This document shows, piece after piece, positions 25,227 to 36,224 of a stretch of 64,000 bases of DNA. The notes under the pieces are model-generated. The model was not told the DNA's origin. It searched no databases and was given only the letters and a program-made list of their open reading frames with translations. Source of the DNA: Sphingobium herbicidovorans (GTDB lineage Bacteria; Pseudomonadota; Alphaproteobacteria; Sphingomonadales; Sphingomonadaceae); the NCBI RefSeq assembly GCF_002080435.1, contig NZ_CP020538.1, positions 1,848,501 to 1,912,500 of the forward strand, in the 5' to 3' direction. A program made the translations under genes and the position numbers. Numbering within the stretch: the stretch's first letter is position 1; the number at the start of each line of letters is the position of its first letter.

Positions 25227-26183
25227 TCAGCCCTGGCGGGGCGCGGCGGCAAAGCGCCGCAGATCGAGCGCGCTGCCGTCGGGCATCAGGAAATCTATCC
25301 TGCCCCGGCCAAAGTCGATGGCGACGCGGTCGAACATCTTGAGCGCCTGGATGCCGAGCAGCAGCGTCGGTTTGTCCTGAAGGCCCAGTTCCCGGAAGGG
25401 TGGGGCATCCGCGAACATGACCGGCAGGTTGGTCAAGGCAATCGGACCCATGCGAATCCTGCCGATTTGGCCCAGCTTTCCGGTCAATGTCTCCCCGGTT
25501 ACGCTGATCAGGCTGACATCGCTCATTATGGGCGCGCGCTTCTTGCGGATCAGCTTGTCGCGGAGCGCCAGATTCCCGACGCTTAAATGCGTGCCGGTGT
25601 CGAGGATGATGTTGACCTTCAGCCCATTGGCATCGGAATGCAGCAGGATAAGCTGTCCCTTGCGGCGGCGCGCTTCCACGATGATCGCGTCAGGGTCGCG
25701 CCATGCAGGGCGGCTGGCGCCAATTTCCATGCGGCCCGTGCGAAAATTCAGCAGCAGGCGTTTGGCATGCAGGCTGTCCAGGCCAAGCAATCCGGCGGCG
25801 CCGAGATGGTCCGCCTCCAGCACTGGCGCCTCTATGTCGTCGACCGTTTCATGCCCATAGCCCAGGCGGGGGAGGGCGACGGTCCGCGCCTCGCTGCGGC
25901 CCGCCATGCTGATGATCGTCACCGCCCGTTGGTAGGGAAGGGCGAGGCGTTCGGCGAGGTCGCGGGAAATGACGGTGCGCTGCGACCCGGTATCGACAAT
26001 GAAGTTCCACGGGCCCTTGCCGCCGATATGGATCGGGATCGACACGCGGTCGTCCGCCGCGGTGACCGTGCGCACCACTGCTGGCGGATCGGCGAGCGGA
26101 ACGGCGGGCGCGGTCGGTTGGGCCGCTGCGGAGAGGCCGAATGTGATGGCGGCAATCGCGGGGACGAGATGCAACGGTCTCAT
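25227..26183 (-). CDS. Exported retropepsin-like aspartic protease with two DTG motifs
   Basis: Probable periplasmic aspartic protease. The 318-residue product has a signal peptide (MRPLHLVPAIAAITFGLSAAAQ) and two retropepsin-like domains: the first with WNFIVDTGSQRTVIS (Asp64-Gly66) and the hydrophobic GLLGLDSL, the second with VNIILDTGTHLSVGN (Asp195-Gly197) and LLGIQAL. Retroviral enzymes need two subunits to bring two DTGs together; here a single chain holds both, so it may work as a pseudodimer. Ends convergently 12 bp after the PBP gene. Rho follows on the opposite strand to the right. Confidence 0.86.
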   Translation of the reverse strand: MRPLHLVPAIAAITFGLSAAAQPTAPAVPLADPPAVVRTVTAADDRVSIPIHIGGKGPWNFIVDTGSQRTVISRDLAERLALPYQRAVTIISMAGRSEARTVALPRLGYGHETVDDIEAPVLEADHLGAAGLLGLDSLHAKRLLLNFRTGRMEIGASRPAWRDPDAIIVEARRRKGQLILLHSDANGLKVNIILDTGTHLSVGNLALRDKLIRKKRAPIMSDVSLISVTGETLTGKLGQIGRIRMGPIALTNLPVMFADAPPFRELGLQDKPTLLLGIQALKMFDRVAIDFGRGRIDFLMPDGSALDLRRFAAAPRQG

Positions 26184-26255
26184 GCCCTCACCTCTCCTAT
26201 TTTGTTTCTTGTACCATGAAGGCGGCGCTGGGCCTATCGATGCAACCGATGCGCC

Positions 26256-26284
26256 TTGACTTGGGGGTAGTCTGATCGCTAAAC
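26256..26284 (+). promoter_or_regulatory. Possible promoter of rho
   Basis: TTGACT at 26256-26261, 17-bp spacer, CTAAAC at 26279-26284. This would leave a leader of about 110 nt before ATG 26399; rho leaders are often autoregulated by Rho itself (known from E. coli), but nothing specific is visible here. Confidence 0.25.
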
Positions 26285-26398
26285 GCGGACAATCTATCCT
26301 GGCCGTCCAGCGCCGGAGTCCCGTGTTTTCCTAACCGGGCAGATTTCCCTGATTTTCGAATTTTCCTTCCTCATCTCTCTCCATCGGACTCTAGTCGA

Positions 26399-27655
<1,257 letters not shown>

Positions 27656-27677
27656 GCCGGAGCTTCGTTAGGCCGCC

Positions 27678-28400
27678 ATGCTCGACCTGATCACGACTGC
27701 CGCTGCCGCCGCGCAGGGCCTGGGTTCCCCCGCAGATATCTGGGGACATATCGTCAACGATTTCAGCAACATCGGTTCTCCGGCGGCGCTGGCCGCTTTT
27801 GGCCAGGTGCTGATGATCGACGTGCTGCTGGCGGGTGACAATGCCATTGTCGTAGGCGCGCTTGCCGCCGGCCTCCCGCCGCAGCAACGCCAGCGCGTGA
27901 TCCTGATCGGCATCATAGCCGCGCTCGTCCTGCGTATCGGTTTTGCGCTGGTCGTGACGCAGCTGATGCAGATCGTCGGCCTGATTCTGGCGGGCGGATT
28001 GCTGCTCCTGTGGGTCAGCTGGAAGATGTGGCGCGAACTGCATCCCAAACGGGGTGCGGACACGCCAGACGACACCAGCGACGATGATATTTCCGGCCTG
28101 CGTCCCGCAAAGAGCTTTGCGGCGGCGGCCTGGGCGGTCGCGGTTGCAGATGTGTCGATGAGCCTGGATAATGTGCTGGCCGTCGCGGGCGCGGCCCGTG
28201 ATCATCCGGGCATCCTGATCATCGGCCTGATCCTGTCGGTCGCCCTGATGGGCGTGGCGGCCAATATCATCGCCAAATATATCGAGCGCTTCCGCTGGAT
28301 CGCCTATATCGGCCTGGTCGTGATCGTCTATGTTGCGGTCAAGATGATCTATGAAGGCATTGTCGATCATAATGTCGGCATATTGACCCTGCTGACCTGA
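27678..28400 (+). CDS. TerC family membrane protein (YjbE-like)
   Basis: Inner membrane protein of the TerC family, linked to manganese export or metal homeostasis in other bacteria. The 240-residue product has about seven hydrophobic segments and the family motifs MIDVLLAGDNAIVVGALAAGL (Asp-rich helix) and VADVSMSLDNVLAVAG, each with acidic residues in the membrane. A short acidic loop (DTPDDTSDDD) is near the middle. It starts 22 bp after rho and is followed by a strong hairpin terminator. No Mn riboswitch was recognised upstream. Confidence 0.9.
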   Translation: MLDLITTAAAAAQGLGSPADIWGHIVNDFSNIGSPAALAAFGQVLMIDVLLAGDNAIVVGALAAGLPPQQRQRVILIGIIAALVLRIGFALVVTQLMQIVGLILAGGLLLLWVSWKMWRELHPKRGADTPDDTSDDDISGLRPAKSFAAAAWAVAVADVSMSLDNVLAVAGAARDHPGILIIGLILSVALMGVAANIIAKYIERFRWIAYIGLVVIVYVAVKMIYEGIVDHNVGILTLLT

Positions 28401-28408
28401 GGGTGCGG

Positions 28409-28443
28409 GGCGGGCGGCTATTTGGTCGTCCGCCCGCCTCTTT
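28409..28443. terminator. Terminator after the TerC gene
   Basis: Nine-bp GC stem GGCGGGCGG / CCGCCCGCC (28409-28417 and 28430-28438) followed by TCTTTC. It lies in the gap before the convergent quinone reductase gene. The T-tract is short, so efficiency is uncertain. Confidence 0.65.
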
Positions 28444-28523
28444 CCTCCGCCTGATATGTGCCAGCATTCGCGGAGCGCGTTCAGCCTTGCGGCGCTTCAC
28501 CTTAAGATCAGCTGTTCAGCCAG

Positions 28524-29492
28524 TCAGGGCAGCAACAGCGTACTGCCCACAGTCTGCCGGGCTTCCAGCTTGCGGTGCGCTTCGGCGGCATCGGCAAGGG
28601 CGAAGCGCTGGCCTATGGCTGCGCGAACAACGCCGCGCTGCATGCGATCGAACAGGCGTGCCGACACATTGTCCAGTTCTTCGCGCGTGACGATATAATC
28701 GAATAAAGTCGGTCGGGTGACGAACAGGGAACCAGCGCGGCTCAACTCCAGCAGGGATATGGGCGGGACTGGGCCAGAGGCGTTGCCATAGCTCACCATC
28801 ATGCCACGGCGCTTGAGCGATGCGATGGACGCGCTCCAGCTATCCTTTCCAACGCCGTCAAAGACAATATCCGCGCCGCGGCCGGACGTAAGCGCGCGCA
28901 CCTGCTCAGCCAGTTCGGAAAAGGGGCCATGCAGGCTGTGGTCAGCTGTCACGCTGGCTGCCTTTTCCGCCGACCCGCTATGGGCGATGACGATCACGCC
29001 CTTGTCGCGCAACCAGGGCGCCAGCGCAGATCCGACGCCGCCGGCGGCCGCATGGACCAAAGCCACCTGGCCGGGCGTCAGCGTAACGACATCTTCCGCC
29101 AGGATGCAGGCAGTCATGCCCTTCAACATCATCGCGGCCGCTTCATCGGCCCCCACGCCCTCCGGGATCGCGATCACACGGTTGGCCGGGACGATATGAT
29201 GAGTAGAGTAGGCGCCCATCGGCCCCACGCTTCCCACCTTGTCGCCGACCGCGACGTTGGTGACGCCAGGGCCTACCGCCAGGACCCGTCCGGCGCCTTC
29301 TACGCCCAGAGTGAGGGGCAGGGGCGCCGGGTAAAGCCCTGAGCGGTGATAGGTATCGATGAAGTTCAGGCCCACCGCATCTTGTGCGATCAGCACTTCG
29401 CCTGCGGCCGGGGGAGCGGGATCGAACAACTCTCGCTCAATTGCCTCGGGTCCGCCAGTCGTGCGGACGATCATGCGATAGGCCTGCCTCAT
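28524..29492 (-). CDS. NADPH:quinone oxidoreductase, MDR/zeta-crystallin type
   Basis: Cytosolic zinc-free medium-chain reductase that reduces quinones with NADPH. The 322-residue product carries GLNFIDTYHRSGLYP and LGVEGAGRV in the GroES-like domain, the nucleotide-binding VHAAAGGVGSALAPWLR at about residues 146-162, and GADIVFDGVGKDSW, all typical of the Qor family. Start ATG 29492. It follows the dienelactone hydrolase gene on the same strand with a 15-bp gap, so both likely share a promoter in the divergent region near 30.3 kb. Confidence 0.9.
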   Translation of the reverse strand: MRQAYRMIVRTTGGPEAIERELFDPAPPAAGEVLIAQDAVGLNFIDTYHRSGLYPAPLPLTLGVEGAGRVLAVGPGVTNVAVGDKVGSVGPMGAYSTHHIVPANRVIAIPEGVGADEAAAMMLKGMTACILAEDVVTLTPGQVALVHAAAGGVGSALAPWLRDKGVIVIAHSGSAEKAASVTADHSLHGPFSELAEQVRALTSGRGADIVFDGVGKDSWSASIASLKRRGMMVSYGNASGPVPPISLLELSRAGSLFVTRPTLFDYIVTREELDNVSARLFDRMQRGVVRAAIGQRFALADAAEAHRKLEARQTVGSTLLLP

Positions 29493-29507
29493 CGATGGCG
29501 TCGCTTG

Positions 29508-30206
29508 TCAGAGGTTGGTGGCGAAGAAATCGGCGGTGCGCTTATCGGCCAGCTGGGCCGCTTCCTCGTTCCGGCGAGCGCCCATCTCCGCAGCGAAGCC
29601 ATGGTCCATCCCTTCATAGTCATAAAGGCTAACGTGCCGGTTGTCCTTCAGCCCTTCATGCATCGTCTTTTGAACTTCTGGCGGTACGAAACCATCAGCT
29701 GTGGGAATATGGAGCAGCAGCGGCTTACCGATGGCATGTTGTTCGCCGAGCAGGTTGTCGATCCCGACCCCGTAATAGGCGACGAAGGCGTCGCCATCCG
29801 TCCGGCAGGCGGCCATGAAGGCCAAGCGTCCGCCCAGGCAATAGCCCACAAGCCCGACCTTGCCAGTCCCGCCCAACTCAGCGCGAGCCGCTTTTATCGT
29901 CGCTTCGATGTCGTAGATGGCCCGATCCTGATCCAGCTTCTGCATATATTCGATCGCCTTCTGGAAATCCTCGGGCACATCGGCGTCCAGTTCGACCCGG
30001 GCGTCATCGCGCCAGAACAGATCGGGAGAAAGGGCGAGATAGCCCTGTTCGGCCAGATGGTCGCATTTCCTGCGGATGCCTTCGTTGACGCCGAATATTT
30101 CCTGGATGACGATGATCGCGGCGCGGGGCGTTCCCGTTGGACGGGCAATATAAACGTCGAACTGGCCATCACCTTCCAGGGGCTTGATGGATGTAAATGC
30201 TCCCAT
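29508..30206 (-). CDS. Dienelactone hydrolase family protein
   Basis: Alpha/beta hydrolase of the carboxymethylenebutenolidase type. The 232-residue product shows IVIQEIFGVNEGIRRKCDHLAEQGYLALSPDLF, the nucleophile elbow GYCLGGRLAFMAA with Cys, and the His in YEGMDHGFA; the Asp probably lies in HIPTADGFVP. No aromatic degradation genes are nearby, so the substrate is unknown. I start at ATG 30206; the 133-residue upstream extension would run through the divergent promoter and the opposite gene. Confidence 0.88.
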   Translation of the reverse strand: MGAFTSIKPLEGDGQFDVYIARPTGTPRAAIIVIQEIFGVNEGIRRKCDHLAEQGYLALSPDLFWRDDARVELDADVPEDFQKAIEYMQKLDQDRAIYDIEATIKAARAELGGTGKVGLVGYCLGGRLAFMAACRTDGDAFVAYYGVGIDNLLGEQHAIGKPLLLHIPTADGFVPPEVQKTMHEGLKDNRHVSLYDYEGMDHGFAAEMGARRNEEAAQLADKRTADFFATNL

Positions 30207-30357
30207 GCTGAATCCTTCCATGCTTTTATGACACTGTTTCTCAGGCATAAGCGGCTTCTGTGGGAGAGCCAACCGATCTGGAGCGCAAATTTTTTTTGCG
30301 TTTGTCGCCCATGATACGGCATGAGGCGGTAATGGCTGCAACAGAAGGGTGCCGACG

Positions 30358-30612
30358 ATGAAAGTGACCGTGGATGTGGATTGCACCCCTGCCGAGGCGC
30401 GCACCTTTTTGGGCTTGCCCGATGTGACGCCGATCCATGACAAATATGTCAAGACGGTGTTGGACAGCTTTGACGGCGTGGCGAACATTGAACAGATGGA
30501 AACGATGTTCAAAAGCTTTTCGCCGATGGGCGATGCGGGGATGCGCCTGTTCCGGCAGATGATGGACATCGGCCTGGCGGGCGTCGCCGGGAAGAATGGC
30601 GACAAATCCTGA
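30358..30612 (+). CDS. DUF6489 family small protein
   Basis: Conserved sphingomonad/alphaproteobacterial protein of unknown function, 84 residues from ATG 30358. MKVTVDVDCTPAEARTFLGLPDVTPIHDKYV is followed by an amphipathic helix and Met-rich segment (FKSFSPMGDAGMRLFRQMMDIGLAGVAG); it resembles phasin-type or PhaR-like small helical proteins only loosely. It overlaps the mnmE start by 17 bp, so translation may be coupled. No signal peptide or membrane helix. Confidence 0.7.
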   Translation: MKVTVDVDCTPAEARTFLGLPDVTPIHDKYVKTVLDSFDGVANIEQMETMFKSFSPMGDAGMRLFRQMMDIGLAGVAGKNGDKS

Positions 30613-31897
30613 ACTTCGCGTGACGGACACTATTTACGCCCTGTCGAGCGGCGCGCCGCCGGCAGGGATCGGCGTCATAAGGATCAGCGGTCCTTCGGCA
30701 GGTAAGGCGTTGGAATCCTTGGGCGGGAGGCTACCGCCGCCCCGCCGCGCCCACCTGACCCTGCTGACCGACCCGAAGGACCACGCACCGCTCGACCGTG
30801 CGTTGGTGTTGTGGCTCCCTGGGCCGGGCACGGCGACGGGGGAAGATGTGGCAGAGCTGCATTGTCATGGCGGGCGTGCCGTGATCGCCGCGATTGAGAC
30901 CGTACTGTCTTCGTTGGACGGACTGCGCCGGGCTGAACCCGGAGAGTTTACGCGCCGCGCCTTTGAAAATGGCCGCATGGACCTTAACGAGGTTGAGGGT
31001 CTTTCAGATCTGCTGGCGGCTGAAACGCAGCAGCAGCGGCGCGCTGCGCTCCTCATGGCGGAGGGGCATTTTTCCCGTCGCGTAGCCGAATGGCAGACAG
31101 CGTTGCTCGACCTGTCGGCCATGGCTGAAGCGGCGCTCGATTTTTCCGACGAGGATGATGTTCCGGATGAAGCGATCGAGATGCGCATCTCGGACGGATT
31201 GTTGAAGTTGGGTGAAGAAGTCAGGGCTGCGCTCAACGCACCGCGTGCGGAACGGTTGCGCGACGGTGTCAGAGTGGTCCTTGCAGGACCACCCAATGCG
31301 GGCAAATCCACATTGCTGAATGCGCTCGTGGGCCGTGAGGCTGCCATCGTATCGGACATTGCGGGGACCACGCGGGACCGGATTGAAGTCCCTGCTTCCC
31401 TGGGTGGGACCGCGTTTCTTTTCACCGACACGGCGGGTCTTCGGGAACAGACGGCGGACGCCATTGAAACAATCGGCATGGACCGGGCGCGCGCCGCGCT
31501 GGAGGCAGCCGATATTATTCTCTGGCTGGGCGACCCGGACATGCTCCCCCGACCGGATGCGCATCTGATCTTCGCGCAATGTGATCGGAGGGAGGGAAGC
31601 CCGGGCATGGCTGTATCCGCCGTAACGGGCGAAGGCATGGAGCAGCTTGCGGCGCTGTTGATTGATCAAGCCGCGAGGTTGCTGCCCAATGCGCAGGATT
31701 ATGCCCTGCATGACAGGCAGCGCGAAGCGGTTTCAACATTACTGGCGCATATCGATGCTGCGGCGCGAAATGCCGATGTGCTGATAATTGCCGAGGAACT
31801 GCGACAGGCGCGGGCGGCGATTGATCGGCTGACCGGGCGAGCCAGCACAGAGGATATGTTGGATCGACTGTTTTCGGGATTCTGTATCGGCAAATAA
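30596..31897 (+). CDS. mnmE: tRNA uridine-5-carboxymethylaminomethyl modification GTPase MnmE
   Basis: With MnmG modifies the wobble uridine of several tRNAs. The 433-residue product has the N-terminal folate-binding domain (TIYALSSGAPPAGIGVIRISG), the helical domain with GEFTRRAFENGRMDLNEVEGLSDLLAAET, the G domain with Walker A GPPNAGKST at 231-239, GTTRD and DTAGLRE, and the C-terminal FCIGK whose Cys is needed for activity. Starts at ATG 30596 inside the end of the DUF6489 gene. The parS site lies just after its stop, before mnmG. Confidence 0.96.
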   Translation: MATNPELRVTDTIYALSSGAPPAGIGVIRISGPSAGKALESLGGRLPPPRRAHLTLLTDPKDHAPLDRALVLWLPGPGTATGEDVAELHCHGGRAVIAAIETVLSSLDGLRRAEPGEFTRRAFENGRMDLNEVEGLSDLLAAETQQQRRAALLMAEGHFSRRVAEWQTALLDLSAMAEAALDFSDEDDVPDEAIEMRISDGLLKLGEEVRAALNAPRAERLRDGVRVVLAGPPNAGKSTLLNALVGREAAIVSDIAGTTRDRIEVPASLGGTAFLFTDTAGLREQTADAIETIGMDRARAALEAADIILWLGDPDMLPRPDAHLIFAQCDRREGSPGMAVSAVTGEGMEQLAALLIDQAARLLPNAQDYALHDRQREAVSTLLAHIDAAARNADVLIIAEELRQARAAIDRLTGRASTEDMLDRLFSGFCIGK

Positions 31898-31900
31898 AGT

Positions 31901-31916
31901 TGTTCCACGTGGAACA
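31901..31916. other. parS: parS centromere site 1
   Basis: TGTTCCACGTGGAACA, a perfect 16-bp palindrome matching the parS consensus for ParB, in the 58-bp gap between mnmE and mnmG. One of three copies in the 2.5 kb upstream of parA. Confidence 0.92.
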
Positions 31917-31955
31917 GTTTTGACCGCGCCTGCCCAACTCTGGTAAGGGCGCCGC

Positions 31956-33806
31956 ATGCAGATGGCTTTCGATGTTATAGTGGTAGGCGGCGGGCATGCC
32001 GGCTGCGAGGCAGCAGCCGCAGCCGCGCGCAAAGGCGCGAAGGTCGCTCTTCTTACGTTCGACAGATCAACGGTCGGCGCGATGTCCTGCAATCCAGCGA
32101 TAGGCGGTCTGGGGAAGGGGCATCTCGTGTGCGAGGTGGATGCGCTTGACGGTCTGATCGCACGCGCCGCTGATGCGGCCGCTATCCACTACCGCATGCT
32201 GAACAGTAGCAAGGGGTCGGCAGTCCAGGGTCCGCGAGTGCAAGCGGATCGAACCCATTATAAAATGGCGATTCACCGCATGATCGCGGCGCAACCGGGA
32301 TTGGAAATCGTTGAGGGAGAGGCTGTTGGCCTGGTCCTTCACGCGGGAGAGGTCGCTGGACTGGAACTGAGCGATGGCCGCACTCTGTCCTGCAAGGCCG
32401 CTGTTCTGGCTACCGGCACGTTTCTCGGCGGCAAGTTGTTTCGAGGCGAGGAGATAAGTGAAGGTGGGCGCACAGGAGAAAGAGCAGCGACGGCGCTTGG
32501 TGTCCAGCTCCGCCAGCTGGGCTTGCCGATTGGGCGACTGAAAACCGGGACGCCGCCAAGACTTGACGGCCGCACCATCGATTGGGCGCAGTTGCAGGAG
32601 CAGCCCTCCGACGAGGGCGACTGGACGATGTCGGCGCTGTCCTCTGGCCGAGTGCTGCCGCAATTGCGATGCGCCATTACCCGCACCAATGACACTACCC
32701 ATGCGATCATCCGCGATGGACTGGGGCGATCGCCGCTGTTCAGCGGCGCGATAGAGGGGCGCGGTCCCCGCTACTGTCCGTCCATCGAAGATAAGGTCAT
32801 TCGCTTTGGCGATCGGGACGGCCATCAGATTTTCCTGGAGCCGGAAGGGCTTTCCAATCATCTGGTTTACCCCAATGGCATCAGCACCTCCTTGCCCGCC
32901 GATGTTCAGCTGGCGATGGTACGGTCCATGGCTGGGCTTGAGCGGGCAGAGATTGTCGTTCCGGGCTATGCGGTCGAATATGATCATATTGATCCCCGAG
33001 CGCTGGACGCGACTTTGGAGATGCGCGACGTGCCGGGTCTTTACTGCGCGGGGCAGATCAACGGCACGACCGGCTATGAAGAGGCCGCTGCCCAAGGGTT
33101 GGTGGCAGGCGTGAATGCCGCCGCAAGGGCGCGGGTTGAAGAGCCACTGATCCTTGACCGTGCGAGCAGCTATATCGGGGTCATGATTGATGACCTTGTT
33201 TTGCAAGGCGTCACCGAACCTTATCGGATGTTGACCGCCCGGGCTGAATATCGGCTGCGACTACGCGCCGACAATGCAGGCAGCCGGTTGGAGAAGGTCG
33301 GGCAGGAGCATGGCATTTTGGGACCAGAGCGTTCCTATCTCTATGCACGCCGCGCTGGTCAACGGAGGGCGGTGGACGAGCAGATGGGTTGGCTCCTGTC
33401 GGCGTCAGACATGGTGAAAGCGGGGGCGGCTGTTCGGCAGGATGGTGCGCGACGCACAATTTTTGAATGGGCCAGATTTCCTGAGGTGTCGAGGGAACTG
33501 CTATTCTCGCTCGCACCGGCCTTGCAGGCTGTTGAACCCGCGCTGCGAGAGGAGATATTGGAGGACGCGCATTATGCGCCTTATCTGGAACGACAGGCAG
33601 CTGAGATCGCCGACCTTCGCAGGAACGAGCGTGTGCATATTCCGGCGGACTTCAACTTCGCAATGATCGGCGGACTTTCCAACGAAATGATTGAGCGTCT
33701 GGACCGCGCGCGTCCCGATACGCTCGCTGCGGCTGGGCGCATCCGTGGCATCACGCCTGCCGCCCTGGCTGCATTGCTCGTTCACGTACGCCGGCGCGCG
33801 GCATGA
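31956..33806 (+). CDS. mnmG: tRNA uridine-5-carboxymethylaminomethyl modification enzyme MnmG
   Basis: FAD protein partner of MnmE. The 616-residue product starts [20 protein letters not shown] (FAD loop at about 11-16) and contains [49 protein letters not shown] and [22 protein letters not shown], typical MnmG blocks. An ATG at 31962 is an alternative start. The stop overlaps the rsmG start (ATGA at 33803), so the two are co-translated. Confidence 0.96.
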   Translation: MQMAFDVIVVGGGHAGCEAAAAAARKGAKVALLTFDRSTVGAMSCNPAIGGLGKGHLVCEVDALDGLIARAADAAAIHYRMLNSSKGSAVQGPRVQADRTHYKMAIHRMIAAQPGLEIVEGEAVGLVLHAGEVAGLELSDGRTLSCKAAVLATGTFLGGKLFRGEEISEGGRTGERAATALGVQLRQLGLPIGRLKTGTPPRLDGRTIDWAQLQEQPSDEGDWTMSALSSGRVLPQLRCAITRTNDTTHAIIRDGLGRSPLFSGAIEGRGPRYCPSIEDKVIRFGDRDGHQIFLEPEGLSNHLVYPNGISTSLPADVQLAMVRSMAGLERAEIVVPGYAVEYDHIDPRALDATLEMRDVPGLYCAGQINGTTGYEEAAAQGLVAGVNAAARARVEEPLILDRASSYIGVMIDDLVLQGVTEPYRMLTARAEYRLRLRADNAGSRLEKVGQEHGILGPERSYLYARRAGQRRAVDEQMGWLLSASDMVKAGAAVRQDGARRTIFEWARFPEVSRELLFSLAPALQAVEPALREEILEDAHYAPYLERQAAEIADLRRNERVHIPADFNFAMIGGLSNEMIERLDRARPDTLAAAGRIRGITPAALAALLVHVRRRAA

Positions 33807-34447
33807 CGGAGGATGAAGCGAAGCAGTGGCTTGTCGATAGCTTGGCTGTTTCACGTGAAACATTGGGGCAGCTGGAGCGATATGTCGCTCTGCTGCTGGC
33901 CGGGATGGACGAGCAAAATCTGATTGCGGAATCGACCCGCAATCATGTCTGGGCACGGCATATCGTGGATTCGGCCCAGCTTTTGCCTCTTGCGGGCGAG
34001 GCCGGGGAGGGAGCTTGGATTGACCTCGGCTCTGGCGCGGGCTTGCCCGCCATCGTCCTCGCAATCCTTTCCGATCGACCAATGATCATGATTGAGACCC
34101 GACGCAAGCGGATCGAGTTTTTGAGTGACGTCTCCGCCGAGTTGGGGTTGTCGCATGCCACGGTGGTCGGTGGGCGGGTGGAAAGCGCGGAGATGACGGC
34201 GCCGGCCTCTGTCATCAGCGCGCGTGCATATGCGCCTTTGCCGCGATTGTTCAGCTCATCGCTTCATCTGTCGAACGGTCAGACCATTTGGGTGCTGCCA
34301 AAAGGGCGAAATGCGGAAATTGAACTGGAGGCGGCGCGGCCGACATGGCAAGGTGTGTTTCACGTGGAACGGAGTGTCACCGACCCCGATAGCGCGATCA
34401 TCGTCGCGCGGGGTGTGACGCCGAAAGGCAGGAAAGGTCGAAGATGA
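33803..34447 (+). CDS. rsmG: 16S rRNA (guanine-527-N7) methyltransferase RsmG
   Basis: SAM-dependent methyltransferase acting on 16S rRNA G527. The 214-residue product has [25 protein letters not shown], the SAM motif DLGSGAGLP at 74-82 and [13 protein letters not shown]. Two parS sites lie inside the gene (33847 and 34356), one encoding part of AVSRETLG and the other FHVER, so coding and centromere functions are superimposed. It overlaps mnmG by 4 bp and parA by 4 bp. Confidence 0.95.
   Translation: MTEDEAKQWLVDSLAVSRETLGQLERYVALLLAGMDEQNLIAESTRNHVWARHIVDSAQLLPLAGEAGEGAWIDLGSGAGLPAIVLAILSDRPMIMIETRRKRIEFLSDVSAELGLSHATVVGGRVESAEMTAPASVISARAYAPLPRLFSSSLHLSNGQTIWVLPKGRNAEIELEAARPTWQGVFHVERSVTDPDSAIIVARGVTPKGRKGRR
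33847..33862. other. parS: parS centromere site 2 (inside rsmG)
   Basis: TGTTTCACGTGAAACA, an exact palindrome identical to the classical Bacillus parS consensus, inside the first 20 codons of rsmG. Confidence 0.93.
34356..34371. other. parS: parS centromere site 3 (inside rsmG, near 3' end)
   Basis: TGTTTCACGTGGAACG, one or two changes from a perfect parS palindrome, 73 bp before the parA start. Its position may let ParB also influence parAB expression (inference). Confidence 0.82.
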
Positions 34448-35226
34448 TCCGCATCGCCATTGCCAATCAAAAGGGTGGTGTCGGCAAGACCACGACCGCG
34501 ATAAATCTGGCCACAGGCCTTGCGGCCACTGGCCTGCGGGTACTTCTCATCGATCTCGACCCGCAAGGGAATGCGTCTACCGGCCTAGGTGTCAACCAGG
34601 CCGATCGGGCCCGGTCAAGCTATGACCTGTTGGTGGGCAATTGCGGCGTGGATGATGCCGTGCTTCCGACCCGTGTGCCGAAACTGGAAATCATTCCGGC
34701 GACGCAAGATCTGTCAGGCGCTGAGATTGAGCTCATCGAATATGAGGAGCGCACGCATCGGCTGGAACGAGTGTTATCGGAAGCGCAACCGGGCCGGTGG
34801 GATATTTGCCTGATCGACTGTCCGCCATCGCTGGGCCTGTTGACCATCAATGCCATGGTTGCTGCCCAATTCCTGCTCGTGCCCTTGCAGTGCGAGTTTT
34901 TTGCGCTCGAGGGGTTGTCCCAGCTTTTGCAGACTGTGGAGCGCATAAGAGGCCGGTTCAATCCTGGTCTGTCGATCATGGGCGTGGCGCTCACCATGTA
35001 TGATCGGCGTAATCGGCTGACGGATCAGGTGGCGGATGACGTTCGCGCCTGTTTGGGGGATCTGGTTTTCTCCACGGTGATTCCCCGCAATGTACGATTG
35101 TCGGAAGCGCCCAGTCATGGCGTGCCGGCGCTTATTTATGATTTTCGTTGTTCGGGGTCTGAAGCCTATATGCGCCTTGCTCGTGAACTGATTTCCCGAT
35201 TGCCACGACAGGAGGTTGCCGCTTGA
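34444..35226 (+). CDS. parA: Chromosome partitioning ATPase ParA
   Basis: Walker-type ATPase that moves ParB-parS complexes and so segregates origins. The 260-residue product starts [19 protein letters not shown] with the deviant Walker A at residues 10-16 and has [28 protein letters not shown], and the typical C-terminal region [19 protein letters not shown]. It overlaps rsmG by 4 bp and parB by 4 bp. A Soj-type chromosomal ParA, not a plasmid version. Confidence 0.97.
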   Translation: MIRIAIANQKGGVGKTTTAINLATGLAATGLRVLLIDLDPQGNASTGLGVNQADRARSSYDLLVGNCGVDDAVLPTRVPKLEIIPATQDLSGAEIELIEYEERTHRLERVLSEAQPGRWDICLIDCPPSLGLLTINAMVAAQFLLVPLQCEFFALEGLSQLLQTVERIRGRFNPGLSIMGVALTMYDRRNRLTDQVADDVRACLGDLVFSTVIPRNVRLSEAPSHGVPALIYDFRCSGSEAYMRLARELISRLPRQEVAA

Positions 35227-36149
35227 GCACCGACAATGAGGACAAGCTGAAGGTTGCCAAGCGTCCGCATGGACTGGGCCGCGGTTTGTCAGCCCTTCTG
35301 GGGGATGTCGCGCGGGAAGAGCCCGTAACGCAGACCGCGCCATCGGCATCGACCAAGGCCATCCAGAGCATTGAGGTCGCGCTGATCCAGCCGCATCCCG
35401 AACAGCCGCGGCGTCATTTTGATGAGGGCGCATTGGCAGAACTGGCCGACAGCATAGCCAAGCGCGGGGTCATCCAGCCGATCATAGTCCGTCCGCATGG
35501 CGGCGGGTTTCAGATTGTTGCGGGTGAGCGGCGCTGGCGGGCGGCACAGCGGGCGCAGATGCATCGCATCCCGGCGATCGTACGCGATTTCGACGAAGCC
35601 GAAACGCTGGAAATCGCGCTGGTGGAGAATATCCAGCGGGAGGATCTGAATCCGATCGAGGAGGCGGAGGCCTATCGCAAGCTGATCGCCGATTTCAACC
35701 ATAGCCAGGAAGCATTGGGCCGACTGGTCGGCAAATCCCGCAGCCACATCGCCAATCTTATCCGCCTGCTAGACCTGCCCGGATCGGTGCAGCAGCAGGT
35801 CGTCGAGCAGAAGCTGTCCATGGGCCATGCACGCGCCCTGATCGGCGCGCCAGATTGCGAAGCGTTGGCCCGAACAGTGGAAGCCAAGGGGCTTTCGGTA
35901 CGCGATACCGAAAATCTGGTGCGTCGCGCCAAAAATGGAGAGGCCGCCAGTCCGCGCAGTCGCGTCGGAGCCGCTCCGGAAGTCAGGGATGCCGACATAG
36001 TCGCGCTGGAACAGCACCTTGCCGACATTCTGGGCGTTAAGGTGGACATCAGCCACGGCGGCGGCCCTGCTGGCACCCTGACGCTTCGTTACTCGACCCT
36101 CGACCAGTTGGACATGCTTTGCCAGCGCCTTTCCGGAGAGCGTATCTGA
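35223..36149 (+). CDS. parB: Chromosome partitioning protein ParB
   Basis: CTP-dependent DNA clamp that loads at parS. The 308-residue product, from TTG 35223, begins [28 protein letters not shown], with the ParA-contacting N-terminus, the CTP-binding GERRWRA at 101-107, [14 protein letters not shown], the [22 protein letters not shown] and a C-terminal dimerisation region [16 protein letters not shown]. Its own parS sites lie 1-3 kb upstream, as usual. Confidence 0.97.
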   Translation: MSTDNEDKLKVAKRPHGLGRGLSALLGDVAREEPVTQTAPSASTKAIQSIEVALIQPHPEQPRRHFDEGALAELADSIAKRGVIQPIIVRPHGGGFQIVAGERRWRAAQRAQMHRIPAIVRDFDEAETLEIALVENIQREDLNPIEEAEAYRKLIADFNHSQEALGRLVGKSRSHIANLIRLLDLPGSVQQQVVEQKLSMGHARALIGAPDCEALARTVEAKGLSVRDTENLVRRAKNGEAASPRSRVGAAPEVRDADIVALEQHLADILGVKVDISHGGGPAGTLTLRYSTLDQLDMLCQRLSGERI

Positions 36150-36224
36150 CGGCGGCCGGTCGTCCTGCGTAATAAGATTGGAGGCCCACTGGCCTTTTGT
36201 TTGCCGGTTTCTTAGGTTGCGGCC

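Noticed and set aside
29508..30605. 365-codon version of the dienelactone hydrolase
   Set aside because: The first 133 codons lie over the divergent DUF6489 gene and promoter region; the homology begins at ATG 30206.
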